Below, piece after piece: positions 49,284 through 58,725 of a stretch of DNA of 64,000 nucleotides (position 1 is the stretch's first letter; every line of letters begins with the position of its first letter). A program made the translations under genes and the position numbers. A model generated the notes under the pieces. It did no database searches and was not told the DNA's origin. It worked only from the letters and a program-made list of their open reading frames with translations. Source of the stretch: Herbidospora mongoliensis (GTDB lineage Bacteria; Actinomycetota; Actinomycetes; Streptosporangiales; Streptosporangiaceae); contig NZ_BBXD01000010.1 of NCBI RefSeq assembly GCF_001570545.1, positions 186,001 through 250,000 on the forward strand, given 5' to 3'.

Positions 49284-50162
49284 ATGCGTCGAGCGCTGGC
49301 GTGTCTGCTCGCTTCCGGACTCCTTCTCGCCCTCTGCGTGTCGCCCACGGCCGCCGAACCCGACCAGCAGGCCAAGCTCAACAAGCTGACCAAACAGGCC
49401 GCTGACCTGGCCAAGGCCTACCGTGGCGAGATCGCCACCCTCGACGACACCCGCAAGGACGCCGAGAAGGCCGGGGCCCGGGTCAAGAAGCTGAAGAGGG
49501 ATCTCGGCGCGGCCGAACGCCGGGCGGTCCAGTTCGCCCAGACGTCCTACATGGGCGGCGGGGTCGACGCGGTCAGCATCTTCTCGCTGGCGGCCGACCC
49601 GGCCCAGGCGGCCACCCTCGCCTGGCTGTCGAGCGAGAAGGTCGAACGGCTCGGCAACGTGCAGCGCCTCATCGACCGGCAGAAGCAGGCGGCCAAAGAG
49701 GCCGGCCTGAAGCTCGACCAGCTCGAGAAGGACATCAAGGAGCTGAAGGCCAAGCAGAAGGACGTCGAGAAGCTGCTGTCGAAGTTCGGCTTCCAGACCC
49801 CCGACGCGGGCAACGGCCTCACCGCCCGCATGGTGAGCATCCGCGCCGCCATCATGGCCCAGTTCCCGATGCCCTACGGCGTGGGCTGCTTCCGGGCCGG
49901 CGACTTCGGCGAACACGGCAAGGGCCGCGCCTGCGACTTCATGATGTCGGGCGGCGGCGGTTCGGCCGGCGGCAACAACAAGGCCCGCGGCGACGCCCTG
50001 CTGCAGTGGTGCATCACCAACGGGCGCGCCCTCGGGATCATGTACGTGATCTGGCAGCAGAAGTACTACGACATCCGCACCGGGGCGCCGGGCAAGATGA
50101 TGGCCGACCGCGGCGGCGCGACGGCCAACCACTACGACCACGTTCACGTGTCGGTCCTCTGA
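49284..50162 (+). CDS. Secreted coiled-coil protein with ARB-07466-like C-terminal domain
   Basis: A 292-residue exported protein. The signal peptide is at about residues 1-24 (LACLLASGLLLALCVSPTAAE). A long coiled coil (about 28-170: KLNKLTKQAADLAKAYRGEIATLDDTRK..., KLDQLEKDIKELKAKQKDVEKLL) resembles the N-terminus of RipA/NlpC-type cell-wall proteins. The C-terminal domain (about 180-292) has GCFRAGDFGEHGKGRACDFM, YVIWQQKYYDIRTG and NHYDHVHVSVL, the pattern I know from the ARB-07466-like domain, with conserved His/Asp and two Cys. A peptidoglycan-related role is likely but not proven. Confidence 0.9.
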   Translation: MRRALACLLASGLLLALCVSPTAAEPDQQAKLNKLTKQAADLAKAYRGEIATLDDTRKDAEKAGARVKKLKRDLGAAERRAVQFAQTSYMGGGVDAVSIFSLAADPAQAATLAWLSSEKVERLGNVQRLIDRQKQAAKEAGLKLDQLEKDIKELKAKQKDVEKLLSKFGFQTPDAGNGLTARMVSIRAAIMAQFPMPYGVGCFRAGDFGEHGKGRACDFMMSGGGGSAGGNNKARGDALLQWCITNGRALGIMYVIWQQKYYDIRTGAPGKMMADRGGATANHYDHVHVSVL

Positions 50163-50166
50163 CGGG

Positions 50167-51423
50167 TCACGCGCCCCGCGCGATCCTTTCCCTGAACCAC
50201 CGGTACGACGCCTTGGGCGTGCGCACCCCCGTCTCGAAGTCGACGTGCACCAGGCCAAACCGCTGGTGGTAGCCCTCGGCCCACTCGAAGTTGTCCAGCA
50301 GCGACCAGACGAAGTAGCCCCGTACGTCGGCCTTGGCCGCCAGCGCCGCGTCGATGTGCCCGTCGAGGTAGGCGATGCGCCTCTCGTCGTCGAGGCCCTC
50401 GTACGAACAGCCGTTCTCCGTGACGTAGAGAGGCACCCCGTAGCGCTCGTGCAGCCCGGTGAGGAGCTCCCTGAGGCCGTCGGGGACGACGGGCCAGCCG
50501 AACGCCGTCATCGGGTATCCCTCGACGCCGGCGTCGGTGAAGGGCAGCTCGGGCGACTCCGGGGCGCCGATGCGGGTCGGGTTGTAGTAGTTGACGCCCA
50601 GCCCGTCGATCGGCCGGTTGATGATCGCCAGGTCGCCGTCGCGGAGGCCGGGCATCCGGTCGAGGCCGAAGGCGCTCAGGTCCGGATAGCTCCCGATGAA
50701 CACCGGGTCGTTGAAGATCCGGTTGTGCAGGATGTCGTAGGCGTCGGCCGCCGCGAGGTCCTCCGCCGACGACGAGGCCGGCCAGACGGGGGTCAGGTTG
50801 TTGGTGATCAGCACTGAGGAGGCCCCCGCCGCCCGCAGCGCGTCAACGGCCAGGCCGTGGCCGAGGAGCTGGTGGTGGGCCGCGGGGAGGGCGTCCAGGA
50901 ACAGGGTCTGTCCCGGGGCGTGGGTGCCCAGCGCGTGGCCGAAGACGGTGTGCACGAACGGTTCGTTGAGGGTGATCCAGAGGCCCACGCGGTCGGCCAG
51001 CCGGTCGGCCACCAGGGCGGTGTAGTCGGCGAAGCGGTGGGCCGTCTCCCGGTTGAGCCAGCCGCCGTCGTTCTGGAGGGCCTGGGGCAGGTCCCAGTGG
51101 AACAGGGTCAGCGCGGGGGTGATCCCGGCCGCCAGCAGGGCATCGACAAGTCGTTCGTAGTGGTCGAGGCCCTTCGGGTTGGCCGGGCCGGCGCCGTCGG
51201 GCTGGATCCTGGTCCAGGCCACCGAGAACCGATAGGCGTTCACCCCGAGGCCGGCCAGCAGTGCGACGTCGTCGGTCCATCGGTGGTAGCTGTCACAGGC
51301 GACCGCGGCCGTGTGGCCGTCGCGGATCGGGCCGAAGTCGTCCCAGATCGACGGCCCCCGGCCGTCTTCGGAAAGGGCTCCTTCGATCTGGTACGCGGCC
51401 GTCGCCGCCCCCCACAGGAACAT
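50167..51423 (-). CDS. Glycoside hydrolase family 1 beta-glucosidase
   Basis: A 418-residue GH1 retaining beta-glycosidase, cytosolic (no signal peptide), cleaving beta-glucosides such as cellobiose taken up by the cell. The acid/base Glu is in ITLNEPFVHTVFGH (about residue 155). The nucleophile Glu is in PLYVTENGCSYEG (about 330). The N-terminal FLWGAATAAYQIEGA and FRFSVAWTRIQP-like (YRFSVAWTRIQP) motifs are also present. The start is 51423. It is divergent from a TetR gene (73-bp gap with CGAGT/ACTCG half-sites), which may control it. Confidence 0.95.
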   Translation of the reverse strand: MFLWGAATAAYQIEGALSEDGRGPSIWDDFGPIRDGHTAAVACDSYHRWTDDVALLAGLGVNAYRFSVAWTRIQPDGAGPANPKGLDHYERLVDALLAAGITPALTLFHWDLPQALQNDGGWLNRETAHRFADYTALVADRLADRVGLWITLNEPFVHTVFGHALGTHAPGQTLFLDALPAAHHQLLGHGLAVDALRAAGASSVLITNNLTPVWPASSSAEDLAAADAYDILHNRIFNDPVFIGSYPDLSAFGLDRMPGLRDGDLAIINRPIDGLGVNYYNPTRIGAPESPELPFTDAGVEGYPMTAFGWPVVPDGLRELLTGLHERYGVPLYVTENGCSYEGLDDERRIAYLDGHIDAALAAKADVRGYFVWSLLDNFEWAEGYHQRFGLVHVDFETGVRTPKASYRWFRERIARGA

Positions 51424-51496
51424 CAGCGGTCCCTCCTAAAACGCGAGTGCGACTCAGGTTAACTCGTTGGCAATCGAACCAGGAGAAAATGGGTCC

Positions 51497-52129
51497 ATGA
51501 CAAACACCGCCACCGGAACCCTGCGCCGCAAACCCGCCCAGCGCAGGAGCGCCGAGAGGGTGGAGCGCATGCTCGACGAGTGCGCCCGGCTGCTCGACGA
51601 GGTGGGCTACGAAGGCCTGACCACCAAAGAGGTCGCCCGCCGGGCCGAGGTCCCGATCGGCACCTTCTACCAGTTCTTCCCCGACAAGCAGGGGCTCGTC
51701 CGGGCGCTGGCGTTCCGGAACCTCGACGCCTTCCTGGCCCGGATCACCGCCACCCTGGCCGCGACCCGCATCTCCGACTGGACCGAGGCGACCGACCTCG
51801 TCATCGACGAGTTCGTCTGGATGAAGCGCTCGATGCCGGGCTTCGGCGTCTTCGACTTCGGGGTCGCGCTGGCCGCGCCCGGCACCTCGCGGATGCTCGA
51901 CGAGGCCCTCGAAGACAACCTCGTGGTCGCCGACCGGCTGCGCGGGCTGCTGATCAGGCTGATCGGGGTGCCCGCCGGAGACGAGCAGGCGCGCGCGTTC
52001 GTGGTGGCCGTCGAGGCCGCCGACGCCGTGCTCAAGCTGGCCTTCCGGGCCTGCCCCGACGGCGACGCCGACCTGATCGCCGAGTGTAAGCGGCTGGTGC
52101 GCCGCTACCTGTCCGACCACCTCGGCTAG
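51497..52129 (+). CDS. TetR-family transcriptional regulator
   Basis: A 210-residue repressor. The helix-turn-helix is at about residues 24-70 (MLDECARLLDEVGYEGLTTKEVARRAEVPIGTFYQFFPDKQGLVRAL). The C-terminal helical domain has no recognisable ligand motif. The start is the ATG at 51497; an upstream in-frame GTG-like start is possible. It is divergent from the beta-glucosidase and is the natural candidate regulator of it, although TetR control of GH1 genes is less common than LacI control. A MerR gene follows after 24 bp. Confidence 0.92.
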   Translation: MTNTATGTLRRKPAQRRSAERVERMLDECARLLDEVGYEGLTTKEVARRAEVPIGTFYQFFPDKQGLVRALAFRNLDAFLARITATLAATRISDWTEATDLVIDEFVWMKRSMPGFGVFDFGVALAAPGTSRMLDEALEDNLVVADRLRGLLIRLIGVPAGDEQARAFVVAVEAADAVLKLAFRACPDGDADLIAECKRLVRRYLSDHLG

Positions 52130-52153
52130 CTTGACCCGGAGCCGACTCCAGGT

Positions 52154-52546
52154 GTGATGATGCCGTACATGGCCGTTTACACACCCGGACAGGTCGTCGA
52201 GGAGACGGGGTTCAGCCTCGACACGCTCAGGTACTACGAACGGATCGGGCTGCTCGGCAACGTCGGCCGCAACTCGGCCGGTCAGCGCAGGTTCACCGAC
52301 GGCGACGTCGGCTGGCTCGGCATGATCCGCTGCCTGCGCGACACCGGCATGCCGATCGCCGAGATGCTGCGGTTCGCCGAGCTCACCCGGCAGGGCGATC
52401 ACACCATCCCCGAGCGCATCCGCCTGCTGGAGGCGCACGACCACCAGGTCGAGGAGCAGGTCGCCGACCTGCGCCACAAGCAGGGCGCCATCCAGCGCAA
52501 GGTTCAGTACTACAGGGACGTGCTCTCCATCCCCGAAGCGATCTAG
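52154..52546 (+). CDS. MerR-family transcriptional regulator
   Basis: A 130-residue MerR regulator. The N-terminal winged HTH (YTPGQVVEETGFSLDTLRYYERIGLLGNVGRNSAGQRRFTDGDVGWLGMIRCLRDTGMPIAEM) is followed by a coiled-coil dimerisation helix (EAHDHQVEEQVADLRHKQGAIQRKVQYYRDVL). It has no metal-binding Cys cluster at the C-terminus, so it is probably an organic-ligand or redox-independent type such as the AdhR-like group. Starts at 52154 (GTG), 52157, 52160 and 52169 (MAVYTPGQ) are all possible; 52169 fits the family best. Confidence 0.92.
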   Translation: MMMPYMAVYTPGQVVEETGFSLDTLRYYERIGLLGNVGRNSAGQRRFTDGDVGWLGMIRCLRDTGMPIAEMLRFAELTRQGDHTIPERIRLLEAHDHQVEEQVADLRHKQGAIQRKVQYYRDVLSIPEAI

Positions 52547-52568
52547 TTCCCCCCTTTACCCATCGGAA

Positions 52569-52618
52569 GCCCCCTCTTTCCGGTCCGGCTGTTAGAACCG
52601 GAGTCCGGGGGAGGGGGC
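52569..52618 (+). promoter_or_regulatory. Inverted repeat masking the ribosome-binding site of the penicillin-binding protein gene
   Basis: GCCCCCTC (52569-52576) is exactly complementary to GAGGGGGC (52611-52618), which contains the Shine-Dalgarno region just before the ATG at 52622. Inside, CCGGT and ACCGG form a second stem. It could be a translational control hairpin or simply GC-rich noise. Confidence 0.4.
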
Positions 52619-52621
52619 GGC

Positions 52622-54067
52622 ATGGCGGGTCCGCGTGCCAGGCGCATGAACGTGCCGCTGCGCGGCATCGCGACGGTGTCGGGGGCGATGCTGTTCGCGC
52701 TGCTCGGCAACGTCAGCTACCTCCAGGCGTTCCGCTACGAGGAACTGATGGCCGACCCCCGCAACAGCCGGACCATGATCCTGCGGTTCGACGAACCCCG
52801 GGGCGAGGTGCGGCTGCGCGACGGCACCGTCGTCGCCGCCAGCGAACGCGTCACCGACCAGCGCTTCGCCTACCGCCGCGTCTATCCGCAGGGCCCGGTC
52901 TACGCGCCCGCCACCGGCTACGTCTCGCTCTACCGCACGACCGGCATCGAGGGCGCCGAAGACGCCTCCCTGACCGGTGAGGATCCGCGTGTACGCGTCC
53001 GCGCGCTCCTCAAGGACATCGACCGCGGCGCCACCGTCACGTTGACGCTCGATTCCCGGGCCCAGAAGGCCGCCTACGACGGTCTGACCGCCACGGGCAA
53101 GCGCGGGGCCGTGGTCGCCCTCGACCCCCGCACGGGCGCGATCCTCGCCATGGTCTCGCTGCCGTCGTTCGACCCCAACGGGTTCGCGACCTTCGACGCG
53201 GACGAACTCACGACGTACGACAGGAAGCTCCAGCGGGACCCCGCGCGGCCGCTGCTGAACCGCGCGATCGGCGAGAACTACCCGCCCGGCTCGACCTTCA
53301 AGGTGATCACGGCGGCGGCGGCGCTGGCCTCGGGCGACTACGACCCCGAGACCGAGGTGCGGGCGCCCGCCCGGATGAAGCTGCCCGGCACCCAGACGTG
53401 GCTGCGCAACTCCGGCGGCGAGGAGTGCGGGGACGGCACCCCCGCGCTCCTGGACGCCTTCGTGATGTCGTGCAACACCGCCTTCGCCGACCTCGGCCTC
53501 GAACTCGGCGAGGAGGAACTGAGCCGCTGGGCGGGCCACTTCGGCTTCGGCGACGCGGGCCTGAAGGTCCCGCTGGCCGTGGCCGAGAGCGTCTACCCGA
53601 CCGGCCTCGACCGCGCCCAGACCGCGATGAGCGCCATCGGCCAGTACGACGACCGCGCGACCCCGCTGAACATCGCGATGATCTCGGCGGCGGTGGCCAA
53701 CGGAGGCTCGCTGATGCGCCCCTACCTGGTCGACGAGGTGCGCCTGCGCGACGGGACGACCGTGCGCTCGACCGACCCGTCGGAATACCGCGACACGATG
53801 CCGATGACCGTGGCCGACCGGCTGACCGAGATGATGGTCGCCGTGACCGGTCCCGGCGGCACCGGCACCGCCGCCGCGATCGCCGGCGTGAAGGTCGCCG
53901 CCAAGACCGGCACCGCCGAGAACGAGGGCTCCGACCACGCCATCTTCACCGCCTTCGCGCCCGCCGACGACCCGGTGGTGGCCGTCGGCGTGCTCGTCGA
54001 ACACGGCGGCTTCGGCGGCCGGGTGGCCGCCCCCATCGCCCGCGCGGTCATGCGCGCATTGCTGTAG
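52622..54067 (+). CDS. Class B penicillin-binding protein (PbpA-like)
   Basis: A 481-residue transpeptidase cross-linking peptidoglycan outside the membrane. It has one N-terminal membrane helix (about 13-34: LRGIATVSGAMLFALLGNVSYL). An NTF2-like/dimer part extends to about 145 and the transpeptidase domain follows: STFK (catalytic Ser near residue 224), SCN (near 283) and KTG (near 430). The arrangement (NSRTMILRFDEPRGEV, SYLQAF) resembles the PbpA partner of FtsW/RodA SEDS proteins, but no SEDS gene is adjacent. The ATG at 52622 has a G-rich site. Confidence 0.95.
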   Translation: MAGPRARRMNVPLRGIATVSGAMLFALLGNVSYLQAFRYEELMADPRNSRTMILRFDEPRGEVRLRDGTVVAASERVTDQRFAYRRVYPQGPVYAPATGYVSLYRTTGIEGAEDASLTGEDPRVRVRALLKDIDRGATVTLTLDSRAQKAAYDGLTATGKRGAVVALDPRTGAILAMVSLPSFDPNGFATFDADELTTYDRKLQRDPARPLLNRAIGENYPPGSTFKVITAAAALASGDYDPETEVRAPARMKLPGTQTWLRNSGGEECGDGTPALLDAFVMSCNTAFADLGLELGEEELSRWAGHFGFGDAGLKVPLAVAESVYPTGLDRAQTAMSAIGQYDDRATPLNIAMISAAVANGGSLMRPYLVDEVRLRDGTTVRSTDPSEYRDTMPMTVADRLTEMMVAVTGPGGTGTAAAIAGVKVAAKTGTAENEGSDHAIFTAFAPADDPVVAVGVLVEHGGFGGRVAAPIARAVMRALL

Positions 54068-54148
54068 CGGCCTCGCCGCTCGAATGCGCCGGTCAGGCGG
54101 GTCGACACGTCCCGCCGCCCCGGCGCGAAAGCAGGCAGAGCCCTGATT

Positions 54149-54177
54149 CCCGAGCCGGGGCAGGTGCCTGGCTCGGG
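54149..54177. terminator. Convergent terminator hairpin
   Basis: CCCGAGCC (54149-54156) and GGCTCGGG (54170-54177), with a 13-nt loop, lie between the penicillin-binding protein gene and the ABC transporter gene. No T run is present. Confidence 0.55.
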
Positions 54178-54201
54178 ACGGGCAGGCCGGGCGCGAAGAC
54201 C

Positions 54202-56103
54202 TTATGCCTGGTAGGCGCTGGCCTGGAGTCCGTAGAGGTCGGCGTAGATCCCTTGGCGGGCTACGAGTTCGTCATGGGTGCCTTCCTCGACGACCAGGCC
54301 GTGGTCCAGGACGTAGACGCGGTCGGCGTAGCGGACGCTGGCCAGGCGGTGGGTGATGAGCAGGACCGTCCTTCCGTCGGCGTGGGCGCGGATGCGGTCG
54401 AACAGGGCGTGTTCGGCTCTCGCGTCGAGGGCCGCCGTCGGTTCGTCGCAGATCAGAAGGGGGGCGTCCCGGTAGAAGCCTCGCGCCACCGCGATGCGTT
54501 GCCACTGGCCGCCGGACAGTTCCTGGCCGTCCTTGAAGCGGCGGTCGAGGAGAGTGCGGTAGCCGTGGGGGAGTTCGTCGATGACCTCGTCGGCTCCGGC
54601 GACGCCCGCCGCCCTCACCACGGCGGGTTCGCCCTTGTTCAGGCCCATCGTGATGTTGTGGCGGGCCGACAGGGGCCAGCGGGTGTGGTCCTGGGCGATG
54701 ACCGCGATGCGGCCGCGCAGGGCGTGGGCGTCGATGGTGGCGAGGTCGACGTCGTCCCAGCGGACCCGGCCCGAGTCGGGTTCGTAGAGGCCGGCCAGGA
54801 TCTTGGCGAGGGTGGTCTTGCCGGAGCCGTTCTCGCCGACCAGGGCCACCACCTCGCCCTGGTTGATGTGGACGGAGACGCCCTTCAGCGCCGGGGTGTC
54901 CTTGCCTGGGTAGCCGAAGACGATGTTCTCGGCGGTGATCCGGGTGAAGCCGTCGGGCGGCGCTCCCGAGCCCGCCATGACCGGCGCGGACTCCGAAGCC
55001 GTGATGAAGTCGATGAAGTCGGTGAAGTAGAGGCCGTTCTCATAGAGGCGGTTGACCGCGTACAGAAGCTTCTGGAGCGAGCCCTGGCCGGTGCGCACGG
55101 CGAGCACCGCCGTGCCCGCGACGGCGAGCGGGACGGCCTCGGTGGCCAGCAGCAAACCGAGGGCGACGAAGACGAGGGCGGTGCCGAGGCCCGCGAGGGC
55201 CTGACCGACGATCCCGGCCGTGGTCTGGCGGCGGGCCAGGTCGACCAGGACGTCCTGTTCCTTGCGGGCCACCATGTCGTAGACGCGCAGCAGGAAACCG
55301 CGCATCGTGAACGAGCGCACCTCGGCCGCCGTGTCGCGGTCGGCCAGCAACTCGCTGATGATCCACTTGCGGCGGTAGGTCGGCAGCAGCGACAGCATCG
55401 TGGTGTAGCGCATGCGGGCCGACCGGACCGTGGCCCACGCATCGGGCAGCACGGCCAGGATCAGCAGCGGCAGCAGCACCGGATGGAGCACGCCCAGCAC
55501 ACCACCGGCGGCGATCAGTCCGATCGCCGCCGTGAGCACGTCGATGGCCGAGCCGACCACGTCGTCGGAGGAGCTCACGCCCCGGTTCCTGGCCCGCTGC
55601 AGCGCGTCGTGGAACTCGGGGTCGTCGAACCTGATCAGGTCGACTTTGGAGGTCAGGCCGTAGAGACGTTTCTCGGCGATGCGCTGCACCTGGGGTTGCA
55701 GCCGTGACTGCGCCCATCCGGCGCCCGCCTGGAGCAGGGTGCGCATCACGGCGGCGGCGCCGACCAGCACCAGGGCGGGCAGAGCGTCCCGCACCCGGTC
55801 GGGGGTGGGGCCGGCGGCGAACAGCGCCTCCAGCACCCCCGTGGTGGCCAGCAGGCCGAACGCGGTGAACACGCCGCTCAGCAGGTTCAGTGTGATCGTC
55901 GCGACGGTGTCGCGGGGGCTGGCCTCCCAGGCCATGCGGAACGACCGGTTGATGAGTGCGGGTAAGCGGCGGGCGACGGTGAAGAAGCCGACATTGCTCA
56001 TCAGGTCGTCGTGTTCGTGCCACTTGTGGGTGGTCAGGTCGGAGAAGTCCGGTAGGTCGTCACTTTCTGCTGGGTCGTCCCTGTCGACGGGGGTGACGGT
56101 CAT
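54202..56103 (-). CDS. ABC exporter, fused membrane and ATPase domains
   Basis: A 633-residue half-transporter. A transmembrane domain with about six helices (about 70-350) precedes the nucleotide-binding domain: Walker A GENGSGKTT (about residue 425), signature LSGGQWQRIAVAR (about 528), Walker B LLICDEPTAALD (about 547) and the H-loop LITHRLASVRYADR. It is of the drug/peptide/lipid exporter class (MsbA-like) and would work as a homodimer. It is divergent from an AfsR-like regulator (149-bp gap), and the two may be functionally linked. Confidence 0.94.
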   Translation of the reverse strand: MTVTPVDRDDPAESDDLPDFSDLTTHKWHEHDDLMSNVGFFTVARRLPALINRSFRMAWEASPRDTVATITLNLLSGVFTAFGLLATTGVLEALFAAGPTPDRVRDALPALVLVGAAAVMRTLLQAGAGWAQSRLQPQVQRIAEKRLYGLTSKVDLIRFDDPEFHDALQRARNRGVSSSDDVVGSAIDVLTAAIGLIAAGGVLGVLHPVLLPLLILAVLPDAWATVRSARMRYTTMLSLLPTYRRKWIISELLADRDTAAEVRSFTMRGFLLRVYDMVARKEQDVLVDLARRQTTAGIVGQALAGLGTALVFVALGLLLATEAVPLAVAGTAVLAVRTGQGSLQKLLYAVNRLYENGLYFTDFIDFITASESAPVMAGSGAPPDGFTRITAENIVFGYPGKDTPALKGVSVHINQGEVVALVGENGSGKTTLAKILAGLYEPDSGRVRWDDVDLATIDAHALRGRIAVIAQDHTRWPLSARHNITMGLNKGEPAVVRAAGVAGADEVIDELPHGYRTLLDRRFKDGQELSGGQWQRIAVARGFYRDAPLLICDEPTAALDARAEHALFDRIRAHADGRTVLLITHRLASVRYADRVYVLDHGLVVEEGTHDELVARQGIYADLYGLQASAYQA

Positions 56104-56252
56104 GCCGTCAGTGTGCGCTCGCCCACCGACAAAGCGGCACCGGGGATGTCAGGGGTCAAACCGGAATGCGATCTGGGCACGTTCCGGAATTGGTGCGACA
56201 CTTCCTGTGACGACGCACCCCCGAAGCACACGTAAGGCGACTCCGAGGGCCG

Positions 56253-58682
56253 ATGACCACTGAGATCTTCCGCTCGATCGCCGTCGAGGGCAACCTCCCC
56301 CTGGAACCCAACGCGTTCGTCGGACGTGGGTCCGACGTCGAGGAACTCGTCCAGCTCATGACGGCCACCCGGGTCGTCACGCTCTGTGGCGTGGGCGGCA
56401 TCGGGAAGAGCCGCCTGGGCCTGCGGGTCGCCGCCGAGCTCGCCCGCGACCTGCCCGACGGCGCGTGGCTGGTGGAGTTCCCCGAGGGCACCCGCCCCAA
56501 GGAGACGATCCGGCGCATCGCGTCGGTGCTGGGGGTGGAAGGCGAGCCGGGGCGCGACCTCGGGCTGGCCGTCGCCGAGGTGTTCGCGGGGCGCAAGGCG
56601 GTGATCCTGCTCGACAACTGCGAGACCGTGGTCGAGGAGTGCGCGCTGCTGACCCGGCGGCTGGCCGAGCACTGCCCGGAGGTCCGGGTGCTGGCCACCA
56701 GCCGTGAACCGCTGAAGGTGCCCGGCGAGACCGTCTGGCGGGTGCCGCCGCTGGCGCTGCCGCCCGACCACAACGCGGGCGCGGCCGTCGTCGGCGGCTA
56801 CGAGGCGGTCCGGCTGTTCCAGGACCGCGCGGCCTCGGTCCGGCCGGGGTTCACGCTGACCGACGACAACGCGGCCGACGTGTCGCGCCTGTGCCACGCG
56901 CTCGATGGGATGCCGCTGGCGCTGGAGCTGGCCGCCGGGATGACCCGGGTGCTGTCGGTCCCGCAGATCGTGGCCCGGCTCGGCGACCGGTTCCGGCTGC
57001 TCTCGGCCGGTGACCGCACCGCGCCGCCCCGGCAGCGCACGCTGCGGGCCACCGTCGACTGGAGTTACGACCTGCTCGCCGAGCCCGAGCGGGTGCTGCT
57101 GCGCCGGGCCACCGTGTTCCGTTCCGGCTGGACGCTCCCGATGGCCGAACAGGTCTGCGCGGGTGGCCCGGTCGAGGTTCCCGACGTCCTGGGCCACCTG
57201 ACCGCCCTGGTCGACAAGTCGCTGGTCGTCGTCGACGGCGAACTCGCGGGCGAGGCCCGTTACCGGCTGCTCGACACCATCCGTCAATACGCCGCCGAGC
57301 AGCTCGACGGGCCCGACGAAGAGGAGACCCGGCGGCGGCACCGTGACTTCTTCGTGCGGTTCGCGCGCGACTGGGAGATCGCGGTCGACGCGGGGTCGTG
57401 GCCGGCGGTGCACAGACGTACAGAACGATTGGAAAGGCTGCAGAGCGACCTGCGGGCGGCGGTGGAGTGGTCGCTCACCTCGGGCGACGCGGCGCCGATG
57501 CTGGGCGCGCTGCTCGGGTTGCGGTGGATGCTGCTCGGCAGCGGCCGGTTCCAGGCCGAGCTGACCCGCTGGGCCGACCGGCTCGTGGAGCTCGCGCTGC
57601 CGGACATCGACCCGGCCACCCACGGGCGGGCGCTGGCGTTCACCGCGAACCTGCTGTCCAACACGGCCGACTTCGCCGGGGCCGCAGACCGGGCCCGCCA
57701 GGCCCTCGACCTGTGCAGGAAAGCCGGTGACCAGGTCGGCGAGGGGCAGGCGCTGCTGGTCCTGGCCATCAGCGACGGCTCGGAACCGGCCGAGACGCGG
57801 CTGGAGGCGACCGTCACGATCGCCCGCGCCATCGGCGAACGGGTGCTGGAGGCCGAGGCCCACGGCACCCGCGCCTTCCTCGCGCTGGCCCAGGGGCGGC
57901 TGCGCGAGGCGCAGCGGTCGGCCGAACGCCTGGTCGTGCTGGCCACCGAGCTCGACAACCATCTCGCGCTGGTCATCGGCCTGTCGGGGCTCGGGCAGAC
58001 CGCCCGCCGCCGGGGCGACCTCTCGGCCGCGCGCCACCACTTCACCCGGGCGCTGCGGATCGTCCGCACCTTCGACGCCCGGCAGTGGCTCATCTCGTGC
58101 CTGGCCGGGCTGGGTTCGGTGGCGCTGGACGCGGGCGACCTGCCCGAGGCCCGCCGCCGGCTGGGCGAGGCGCTGGTGCTCGGGCGTGACGCCGGGCTGC
58201 GCATGCAGGCGGCCCGTCGCCTGGAGGCCTTCGCCGCGCTCTACCTGAAACAGGGCGACGCGCGCCGGGCCGTGCTGCTGGCCGCCGCCTCCGCCGGGCT
58301 GCGCAGCGGCCGTCCGGGGGCGCGGGTGGAGGCCGTGCTGACGCCCGCCCGCGATCAGCTGGGCGAGGCCGCGGTGGCGGCGCTGTGGTCCGAGGGGCTC
58401 GGACTGCCGTTCGACGTGGCGGTCACACTGGCGCTGGAGGAGTCGGCCGGGAGCCCGATGCCCGTCGTCGCGCCGGTCGCGGTCACCCCGCAGAGCACGC
58501 TGACCGCCCGCGAGCGCGAGATCGCCGGGCTGGTCGCTCTGGGGCTCAGCAACCGGGCCATCGCCGACGAGCTCGTCATCAGCCAGGCCACCGTGGCCCG
58601 CCACGTCGCCAACATCCTGGCCAAACTCGGTTTCACCTCCCGCACCCAGGTCGCGACCTGGGTCGTCGAGCACGGCGTATGA
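56253..58682 (+). CDS. AfsR/LAL-like ATPase regulator with C-terminal LuxR HTH
   Basis: An 809-residue regulator. The N-terminal NTPase (NB-ARC/AAA-like, about 20-290) has the P-loop GVGGIGKSRLG near residue 47 and Walker B ILLDNCE near 117. A winged helix and a helical TPR-like region (about 300-735) follow, then a LuxR-type HTH at about 745-805 (LTAREREIAGLVALGLSNRAIADELVISQATVARHVANILAKLGFTSRTQVATW). No BTAD or SARP domain is present. Such proteins act as signal-driven ATP switches controlling transcription. It is divergent from the ABC exporter, which it may regulate. A strong hairpin follows the stop. Confidence 0.93.
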   Translation: MTTEIFRSIAVEGNLPLEPNAFVGRGSDVEELVQLMTATRVVTLCGVGGIGKSRLGLRVAAELARDLPDGAWLVEFPEGTRPKETIRRIASVLGVEGEPGRDLGLAVAEVFAGRKAVILLDNCETVVEECALLTRRLAEHCPEVRVLATSREPLKVPGETVWRVPPLALPPDHNAGAAVVGGYEAVRLFQDRAASVRPGFTLTDDNAADVSRLCHALDGMPLALELAAGMTRVLSVPQIVARLGDRFRLLSAGDRTAPPRQRTLRATVDWSYDLLAEPERVLLRRATVFRSGWTLPMAEQVCAGGPVEVPDVLGHLTALVDKSLVVVDGELAGEARYRLLDTIRQYAAEQLDGPDEEETRRRHRDFFVRFARDWEIAVDAGSWPAVHRRTERLERLQSDLRAAVEWSLTSGDAAPMLGALLGLRWMLLGSGRFQAELTRWADRLVELALPDIDPATHGRALAFTANLLSNTADFAGAADRARQALDLCRKAGDQVGEGQALLVLAISDGSEPAETRLEATVTIARAIGERVLEAEAHGTRAFLALAQGRLREAQRSAERLVVLATELDNHLALVIGLSGLGQTARRRGDLSAARHHFTRALRIVRTFDARQWLISCLAGLGSVALDAGDLPEARRRLGEALVLGRDAGLRMQAARRLEAFAALYLKQGDARRAVLLAAASAGLRSGRPGARVEAVLTPARDQLGEAAVAALWSEGLGLPFDVAVTLALEESAGSPMPVVAPVAVTPQSTLTAREREIAGLVALGLSNRAIADELVISQATVARHVANILAKLGFTSRTQVATWVVEHGV

Positions 58683-58686
58683 CCAC

Positions 58687-58722
58687 GGTGTGTAGACGGC
58701 AGGGAACCGCCGTCTACACACC
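58687..58722. terminator. Perfect 14-bp inverted repeat after the LuxR-type gene
   Basis: GGTGTGTAGACGGC (58687-58700) and GCCGTCTACACACC (58709-58722) with an 8-nt spacer begin 4 bp after the stop at 58682. A likely terminator or operator; no T run follows. Confidence 0.6.
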
Positions 58723-58725
58723 CAC

